Part shown: piece after piece, positions 7,721 through 11,255 of the stretch | Position numbering within the stretch: the stretch's first letter is position 1 | Layout: the number at the start of each line of letters is the position of its first letter | DNA from: Oscillospiraceae bacterium | Lineage (GTDB): Bacteria; Bacillota_A; Clostridia; Oscillospirales; Acutalibacteraceae | Length of the DNA stretch: 11,255 nucleotides | Assembly: GCA_003519645.1 (NCBI GenBank) | Contig: DOWI01000238.1 | Coordinates: 2,280 to 13,534, forward strand | Reading direction: 5' to 3' | Notes under the pieces: model-generated | Database searches by the model: none | The model's input: the letters and a program-made list of their open reading frames with translations, nothing else | What the model was told of the DNA's origin: nothing | Made by a program: the position numbers and the translations under genes

Positions 7721-7827
7721 TTTATTCAGTTTTGGAGGGGGGCGGCTTATTCATAGCCGCCTATCCCACAAGAGGTTTCCAACCCTCTCACCTAATGCAC
7801 TTTAAAACCTGTTTTGTAGGGGTGTTT
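7721..7827. other. Non-coding segment with hairpins beside the sigma-like gene
   Basis: A perfect 7-bp stem, GGCGGCT 7741-7747 with AGCCGCC 7755-7761, encloses loop TATTCAT. A second, AGAGG 7771-7775 with CCTCT 7784-7788, follows. Neither has a clear U tract on either strand. On the - strand these lie just after the sigma-like gene and may form its mRNA 3' end. No reading frame is convincing. Confidence 0.45.
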
Positions 7828-8328
7828 TTAGATATTCATCAAATATTTTTTAATCTTCTGTTTTGCAGCACATATACTTTCGCTGACGGAGGTAAAATGT
7901 GAACCTTCTAAGTCAGCAATTTGCCTAATTGTAAATTCATCAGCAACGTACATGAGGTACCGCCGCCGCTGAACTTCGGTCAGCGTGGATAACGCCTTAG
8001 CTGCGATTTTTCGCCGCTGTCTTTGGTTTTCTGCTTGCTCCTCCGCCGCAATCAAAGTGTTCTCCGGAGATGCAACACAGCACAGAGTGGTTGCTTCCAA
8101 GCTGTGAATGGACACATTCTTTTTGGTTTGTGCATTTTCGGCGCGTACCTGTTTGAGATAAATCTCATCTGAAAGAGATTTAAGTTCTGTGAAATCTGCT
8201 TCGTTCTTATCAGGACTCTCTCGCAAGTAGTCCTCTAATGTGATTTCAATGGTCTGATTAGCAAAACGGTAAACGATACCTTTCGCTTTTTTGTTGGCAG
8301 CATAATCGCTGTCACGATAATTTTTCAT
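7828..8328 (-). CDS. Sigma-70-like regulator of a mobile element (region 4 HTH)
   Basis: The 166-residue protein starts at ATG 8328, six bases after CGGAGG (complement of 8335-8340). The opening MKNYRDSDYAANKKAKGIVY followed by RFANQTIEITLEDYL, and the LSDEIYLKQVRAENAQTKKN segment, match a conserved family of small sigma-like proteins in conjugative elements of Clostridia. The C-terminal part, about 115-163, is a region 4-type helix-turn-helix: LTEVQRRRYLMY, FTIRQIADLEG, and AAKQKIKKYL. In sigma factors this module contacts the -35 box and region 4 residues of the polymerase. A full region 2 is not evident, so it may work as an activator rather than a complete sigma factor. It is the last gene of the - strand group. 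Confidence 0.75.
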   Translation of the reverse strand: MKNYRDSDYAANKKAKGIVYRFANQTIEITLEDYLRESPDKNEADFTELKSLSDEIYLKQVRAENAQTKKNVSIHSLEATTLCCVASPENTLIAAEEQAENQRQRRKIAAKALSTLTEVQRRRYLMYVADEFTIRQIADLEGSHFTSVSESICAAKQKIKKYLMNI

Positions 8329-8334
8329 TTTTTT

Positions 8335-8382
8335 CCTCCGAATTTTCGATTTTTGATATAAGCTGAAATCAAAAATCGGAGG
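8335..8382 (-). promoter_or_regulatory. Hairpin able to hide the ribosome binding site of the sigma-like gene
   Basis: On the - strand RNA the Shine-Dalgarno CGGAGG (8340-8335) is complementary to CCTCCG (8382-8377). Between them ATTTTTGAT (8376-8368) and ATCAAAAAT (8357-8349) also pair, leaving a 10-base loop and an 8-base bulge CGAAAATT. The fold totals 15 pairs and buries the whole Shine-Dalgarno. The uninterrupted 11-bp dyad 8347-8357/8368-8378 could instead be a protein operator. Confidence 0.5.
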
Positions 8383-8390
8383 TCAGGGAA

Positions 8391-8412
8391 ATTTGGCAAT
8401 TTGGCACTGCCA
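8391..8412. repeat. Tandem ATTTGGCA pair and TGGCA-C-TGCCA dyad
   Basis: ATTTGGCA occurs twice in tandem (8391-8398, 8399-8406). The second copy is part of the perfect dyad TGGCA C TGCCA at 8402-8412. The site lies about 65 bases upstream of the sigma-like gene, a usual place for an operator. No good promoter hexamers were found next to it. Confidence 0.45.
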
Positions 8413-8432
8413 TTGGTCATAAAACATAAAAA

Positions 8433-8461
8433 GTCCTTTCTGCTTTTAACGCAAAAAGGAC
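8433..8461 (-). terminator. Rho-independent terminator (- strand)
   Basis: On the - strand GTCCTTT (8461-8455) pairs with AAAGGAC (8439-8433); an inner TGC/GCA adds three pairs after one mismatch, with a 7-base loop. TTTTTATG follows at once (complement of 8432-8425). It is the second of two terminators in tandem between the small zinc-ribbon gene and the sigma-like gene. Confidence 0.75.
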
Positions 8462-8464
8462 AAT

Positions 8465-8510
8465 AAAAAAAGCCGGCAAGATATAGCGTTAAAAGCTATA
8501 ACTCGTCGGC
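8465..8510 (-). terminator. Rho-independent terminator (- strand), end of the structured segment
   Basis: GCCG (8510-8507 read on the - strand) pairs with CGGC (8475-8472), and inside it TATAGC pairs with GCTATA (8500-8495 and 8487-8482) around the loop TTTTAAC; A-C and T-T type mismatches interrupt the stem. A run of seven T follows (complement of 8471-8465). Together with the next terminator 3 bases on, it should end most transcripts coming from the ImmA side. Confidence 0.75.
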
Positions 8511-8590
8511 ATTTCGTAAGCTCGCTCCTACTGGATTATCAATACCAGCGTTTCCGGCTGTAGGCTCGTACTCAGTTATCTGAATGTACA
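8472..8590 (-). ncRNA. Candidate structured RNA ending in an intrinsic terminator
   Basis: After the stop of the small zinc-ribbon gene, the - strand carries about 80 nt of GC-richer sequence before the terminator. Possible helices are TCAG/CTGA (8583-8572 region), CCTAC/GTAGG (8564-8560 with 8531-8527), CAGC/GCTG around CGGAAAC (8560-8557 with 8549-8546), and CTGG/CCAG (8548-8545 with 8534-8531). The last two overlap and cannot form together, which would suit a switching leader or attenuator. I do not recognise a known riboswitch or ribozyme core. A separate promoter was not found, so it may be a 3' UTR or a leader rather than an independent RNA. Confidence 0.4.
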
Positions 8591-8601
8591 ATATTTAATT
8601 T

Positions 8602-8787
8602 TTATTTATAAACACCGTTCCATATTAGACAGCGTGGACACCGTGTGATTTTGTCGTAATCGTCCTCACATATTTTTCTGAAAATTTCCGTCCGGAACGG
8701 TCGGTCATTGCAGTCGTTGCTAAGCGGTTTTTTGCAACCGACACATTGAATCATGAACTTCTGTTTTTTTATCATTGTTTTTTGCAC
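8602..8787 (-). CDS. Small zinc-ribbon-like protein
   Basis: I favour GTG 8787 (61 residues), ten bases after GGAGG; an in-frame ATG at 8796 is only one or two bases from that site and the ATG at 8844 has no site. Cysteines are arranged C15-x2-C18 and C50-x2-C53 (QCVGCKKPL and TRCPRCLIWNG), as in zinc ribbons, with extra Cys at 26 and 40. The protein is basic at the N terminus and has no membrane segment. Small proteins with this pattern in mobile elements include Com-like and KTR-type Cys-rich proteins, but the match to either is weak. It is 72 bases downstream of the ImmA-like gene and is probably cotranscribed with it. Confidence 0.6.
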   Translation of the reverse strand: MQKTMIKKQKFMIQCVGCKKPLSNDCNDRPFRTEIFRKICEDDYDKITRCPRCLIWNGVYK

Positions 8788-8859
8788 GATGGCCATTCCT
8801 CCTTTTTTGTCGAAAATTAGCACATTTGCGAATATCGTGGGCAAAAAAATACGATGTGT

Positions 8860-9471
8860 TTAGATTAATGAGAAACCCTTTAATCTAATTTCCATTGCTT
8901 GTTTGGATACCTCAAAAATTTTTGCCATTTGACAAATATACTCTTGTTTGCCTTTACAGGTAGGGCGAAGGGCATAAAAACAGCGTTTAACCTGTCCGTT
9001 AGGCATAAGGATAGCTTGCGCCAGATAATTGGCCTGCCATTCTGTCGCATCTTCGTCAACTTCATTTTGGTATAGCGCAGCTGCGGTTCCGGTTCCGCTG
9101 AATACGTATTTATGAAGCAAATAGTGGGAAAGCTCATGCGCCAGAGTAAACCGAAGCCTACCATAAAGGGATTCTTGTTCCAACAGAGAAGCATCTATCA
9201 ATATCGTGCCGCCGCGAACAGACATCAAAGCATAGTCATCGATGTCTTTGTCAAAATATGTTGTGATGCCATCATCATAAATCATACGGCCAAGCTCTCG
9301 TCCATTATTGGTTAGGTATTTGTATTCGATCGATAGGCCGTATACTTTTTCAATAATTGTTTCAATCGGTACCGGTCCGGGAGGTCTACCCAGGTATGCG
9401 GTATCATATTCGCTGAGTGATTTGCGGGCAATGGATTCAAGTGTCTGCGGACGAAAGAATATAACCGGCAT
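8860..9471 (-). CDS. ImmA/IrrE family metallopeptidase
   Basis: ATG 9471 gives 203 residues and follows AGGAG by five bases; an upstream frame extension lacks a site. The zinc motif is A-H112-E113-L-S-H116, followed by E144 in DATEWQANYLAQAILMP, which fits the third ligand of the family (E-x-x-A-N-x-[FL]-A). The N-terminal part (about 1-60) matches the usual ImmA lead with P-x-P-x-E-x-I-I-E-K-x-Y-G-L. In ICEBs1 ImmA cleaves the repressor ImmR after host signals, and IrrE/PprI cleaves DdrO. Here the gene lies 23 bases downstream of an XRE repressor on the same strand, so cleavage of that repressor is the likely role. All expected catalytic residues are present. Confidence 0.9.
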   Translation of the reverse strand: MPVIFFRPQTLESIARKSLSEYDTAYLGRPPGPVPIETIIEKVYGLSIEYKYLTNNGRELGRMIYDDGITTYFDKDIDDYALMSVRGGTILIDASLLEQESLYGRLRFTLAHELSHYLLHKYVFSGTGTAAALYQNEVDEDATEWQANYLAQAILMPNGQVKRCFYALRPTCKGKQEYICQMAKIFEVSKQAMEIRLKGFSLI

Positions 9472-9494
9472 AGCGGCTCCTTTCCGATTCAGTA

Positions 9495-9863
9495 TTATTT
9501 TGAATCTTTTGTGATACGCTTTATAAAATCTTCCCACTGCTTGTCCGTTACATTATGTTTTTTAGCTGTTCTGAGTGCTGCCCGAACAATATCTTTTTCC
9601 ATGATGTATTCAGGCAGATCGGCACTGACCGAATTTCGGGATTTGGCGGCGAGATCATGCATAAGATTGGTTTCGGTTTCGGACAACTGTAAAATTCGAG
9701 GCAGATTTTTCAGCATATCGGCCGGAGCAGGTCGTCGGTCTTTTTCAATGTCACACACATAAACCGCGGATATGCCCAGCGCATTGGCAATCTGTCGGGC
9801 AGACAATTCCTGCTCCATGCGCTTCTTTATCAAAAAGCTGCCAAAGGTCATTTTGCTATCCAT
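9495..9863 (-). CDS. XRE-family transcriptional repressor, probable partner of the ImmA-like protease
   Basis: ATG 9863 gives 122 residues, with AGGAG (complement of 9872-9876) eight bases upstream; an extended start at 9908 would overlap the promoter -10 box. Residues about 7-62 form the XRE helix-turn-helix: FGSFLIKKRMEQELSARQIA, LGISAVYVCDIEKDRRPAP and LPRILQLSE. The rest is helical and is where ImmR-type repressors are cut or oligomerise. It is transcribed with the metallopeptidase gene from the promoter at 9909-9937. By analogy with ImmR/ImmA it would repress element genes, and probably its own promoter, until cleaved. The targets are not identified here. Confidence 0.88.
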   Translation of the reverse strand: MDSKMTFGSFLIKKRMEQELSARQIANALGISAVYVCDIEKDRRPAPADMLKNLPRILQLSETETNLMHDLAAKSRNSVSADLPEYIMEKDIVRAALRTAKKHNVTDKQWEDFIKRITKDSK

Positions 9864-9890
9864 GCTGCAAGCTCCTTTCTGGGTTCTCAA

Positions 9891-9918
9891 TGTTGCTAAC
9901 TTATCCATATTATAGCAA
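9891..9918. promoter_or_regulatory. Inverted repeat over the -10 and start site, candidate repressor operator
   Basis: TTGCTA 9893-9898 and TAGCAA 9913-9918 form a 6-bp dyad with a 14-base spacer that brackets the -10 box and start site. A second, weaker dyad AAACA/TGTTT lies between the -35 and -10 boxes. Position suits autorepression by the XRE protein; binding is inferred. Confidence 0.45.
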
Positions 9919-9937
9919 ACATTTTTAACTGTTTCAA
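9909..9937 (-). promoter_or_regulatory. Sigma-A-type promoter of the XRE-ImmA operon
   Basis: On the - strand TTGAAA (9937-9932) and TATAAT (9914-9909) are separated by exactly 17 bases; the -10 is a perfect match. The expected start is about 9902, roughly 40 bases before the repressor's ATG. Confidence 0.85.
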
Positions 9938-9958
9938 TAGATTTTGTGAAATTAGAAA

Positions 9959-9986
9959 TGAGGTGGTCGTTTTTTCGACCACCTCA
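9959..9986. terminator. Strong hairpin between the WYL and XRE genes
   Basis: A perfect 11-bp stem (9959-9969 with 9976-9986) encloses a six-base loop, T on the + strand. On the - strand it is followed by ATTTCTAATTTC, a weak U-rich tail, so it is probably a terminator for the WYL gene that isolates the XRE promoter. A weaker hairpin, AAACCCT 10003-10009 with AGGGTTT 10019-10025, stands just before it. Confidence 0.5.
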
Positions 9987-10040
9987 CTGTTTATGGATTT
10001 GCAAACCCTGAATTTATAAGGGTTTCAACGGTTATAAGAT

Positions 10041-11030
10041 TTAATCATGTTTTTGAGGTTGTTTAACATCATCGACAAGTTTCTGCAATAAGCCCTGATA
10101 TTCTGCTTTTACATCTTCCGGGGCATTGATTTTAATTTTACCTCCGCAACCCACAATCCATCCAAAGAATGTGGGACTGACGGATACGTCAACTATCGCC
10201 TCAAATTGGTCGGATGAAACGATGCGTGTGGGAACAGTACTTCCAAAGCGGTCTATTACCGTTTTCATCATACAATTATCGCAAAGCAAAGTTACTGTTT
10301 TTATTTCTGCATCGTACATTTGAAAAACCGAATTAACATATTTATTTAAGCAAAAACCCTTTGGTTTTGGTACAGCAACAGCTTCAACAACTTCGAGAGC
10401 AGCTATTCGCTCAACCCGGAATTTAACAATCTTATCATGGTTCTCCGAATAACCGAGAACATAATAACAGTCATTGTTTCAAATTAAACTGTACGGAGAA
10501 AAGCGATATCTTTGTCCTTTGTGCTTAAACACTTTTCTTTTGTTTTGATTGTATTCATAGTATTTAAAGCATACTTGTTTTTGCTTATTTATGGCGTCGT
10601 TTAATAAGTCTACTGTGTAGAGTGCCTGTTCATTTTCCGCTTTGACTTGCTTATCTGCATATAAGTGACGGTCAAGCCCTGCCACTTGATGAACGCTTGC
10701 GAAGGAAGAAAGTTTCCCGATTAACCGTTTGCTTCTTTTAGCGGAGATAAATCTTGATGCTTGCACTGCGTCCACCAACAATTTTAATTCCGGGATTTCA
10801 AAGTGACGCTCCCCGATAAAATATTGATTTTGGCGGCTCTTATTGCAGATGATATCAAACCCGTTGTCAGATAGCACCTCTAAATCATGAGCAACAGTTC
10901 GCCGATTGCCCTCAATCCCTGCTTTTTCTAACCGTTCAAGAATCTGAGTAATGGTAATGGGGTGTTCCTCATCGGATTCACGGTACAGTAAGTTTAGTAT
11001 GTATAATAAACGGTTTTGAGTATTAGGCAT
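10041..11030 (-). pseudogene. WYL-domain transcriptional regulator interrupted by one in-frame TGA
   Basis: The frame opens at ATG 11030 after a GGAG and runs to TAA 10041-10043, 329 codons, the normal length for the family. Residues 1-60 are a winged HTH (ITITQILERLEKAGIEGNRRTV). A middle region at about 80-130 is followed by the WYL domain from about 140. Codon 184 is TGA (10479-10481), between PYSLI and NNDCYYVLGYSE; relatives usually have Trp there, so TGG to TGA is the simplest change. Reading resumes in the same frame through FRVERIAALE, VNSVFQMYD and a C-terminal WCX-like end (FFGWIVGCGGKIKI). WYL proteins are often ligand-responsive regulators. The truncated 183-residue product keeps its HTH but loses most of the ligand domain, so it could still bind DNA. 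Confidence 0.85.
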
Positions 11031-11057
11031 TTATTCTATCTCCATATCTCAGCTATT

Positions 11058-11255
11058 TCAAACTTTTTTGACCGGACGTGCCATCCTTGCACCTGTTTTA
11101 GCACTAGCACCCAAATTAAAATAGGGAGCAAGCTCGGGTGTATATTCGAAGCCGTAGAGTTTGGGGTCATAAGCATCCATTAATCCCCATAGGGTCCCAA
11201 TTGCCTGGCCAAAATCATTCTCATCTTCATAGAGCGCACCCTGAAAATACAGCAT
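11058..11255 (-). CDS. Unrecognised protein, C-terminal part (cut by the window edge)
   Basis: The frame is open to the right edge and ends at TGA 11058-11060. The visible 65 residues begin with Met at the very edge, so this could be a start, but no upstream sequence is available to judge it and a longer protein is likely. The sequence is acidic and aromatic (YEDENDFGQAIGTLWGLMDA, YGFEYTPELAPYFNLGA) with a basic end (RMARPVKKV). No family recognised. It ends 27 bases before the WYL gene, so the two may be cotranscribed. Confidence 0.6.
   Translation of the reverse strand: MLYFQGALYEDENDFGQAIGTLWGLMDAYDPKLYGFEYTPELAPYFNLGASAKTGARMARPVKKV

Noticed and set aside
7482..7805. A 107-codon + strand frame starting MQEKQTVKLRK
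   Set aside because: It is an out-of-frame reading over the transposase remnant. The helix-turn-helix and GRP motifs lie in a different frame, and it has no ribosome binding site.
8860..9863. RES-Xre or HigBA type toxin-antitoxin pair
   Set aside because: The second protein has the full HExxH plus Glu zinc site of ImmA/IrrE proteases and none of the motifs of those toxins.
10479..10481. TGA read as selenocysteine or as Trp under another genetic code
   Set aside because: No selenocysteine element was seen, WYL regulators are not selenoproteins, and several other genes here use TGA or TAA as normal stops.

Overview
The window looks like accessory DNA from a Clostridia-type Firmicute, probably a gut commensal. 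The grounds are strong AGGAGG-type ribosome binding sites, some GTG and TTG starts, moderate GC, and element-type genes whose relatives are typical of Clostridia integrative conjugative elements. The species cannot be named from the sequence.

Left half (about 120-7219, all + strand): six tightly spaced genes follow a terminator at 81-116 and read as one operon. In order they are a small two-helix membrane protein, a membrane protein with a zinc ribbon at each end, a DUF4352-like lipoprotein, a 707-residue lipoprotein with a ZU5-like domain, an 816-residue membrane-anchored protein with a similar layout, and a DUF3592-like membrane protein. All are predicted to sit in or on the cytoplasmic membrane. 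No enzyme motif is visible, so the joint role is unknown. A possible 35-codon Cys-rich reading frame follows directly.

Middle (about 7220-7830): non-coding DNA with short degenerate repeats, the wreck of an IS3-type transposase OrfA carrying two in-frame stops, and several hairpins. This is a scar zone between the + strand cargo and the - strand element genes.

Right half (about 7828-11255, all - strand): in transcription order, an unrecognised protein cut by the window edge, a WYL-domain transcriptional regulator broken by one in-frame TGA, an XRE repressor and an ImmA/IrrE metallopeptidase under a near-consensus promoter, a small zinc-ribbon-like protein, a roughly 90-nt structured segment with two terminators, and a sigma-70-like protein whose Shine-Dalgarno can be folded into a hairpin. 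This resembles the control end of an integrative element: a repressor/protease pair senses the state of the host cell and further regulators act downstream. No integrase, relaxase or attachment site is visible here.

The most unusual items are the envelope operon with its two tandem ZU5-like proteins, the structured RNA region at 8465-8590, the occluded ribosome binding site of the sigma-like gene, and the single nonsense codon in the WYL regulator.
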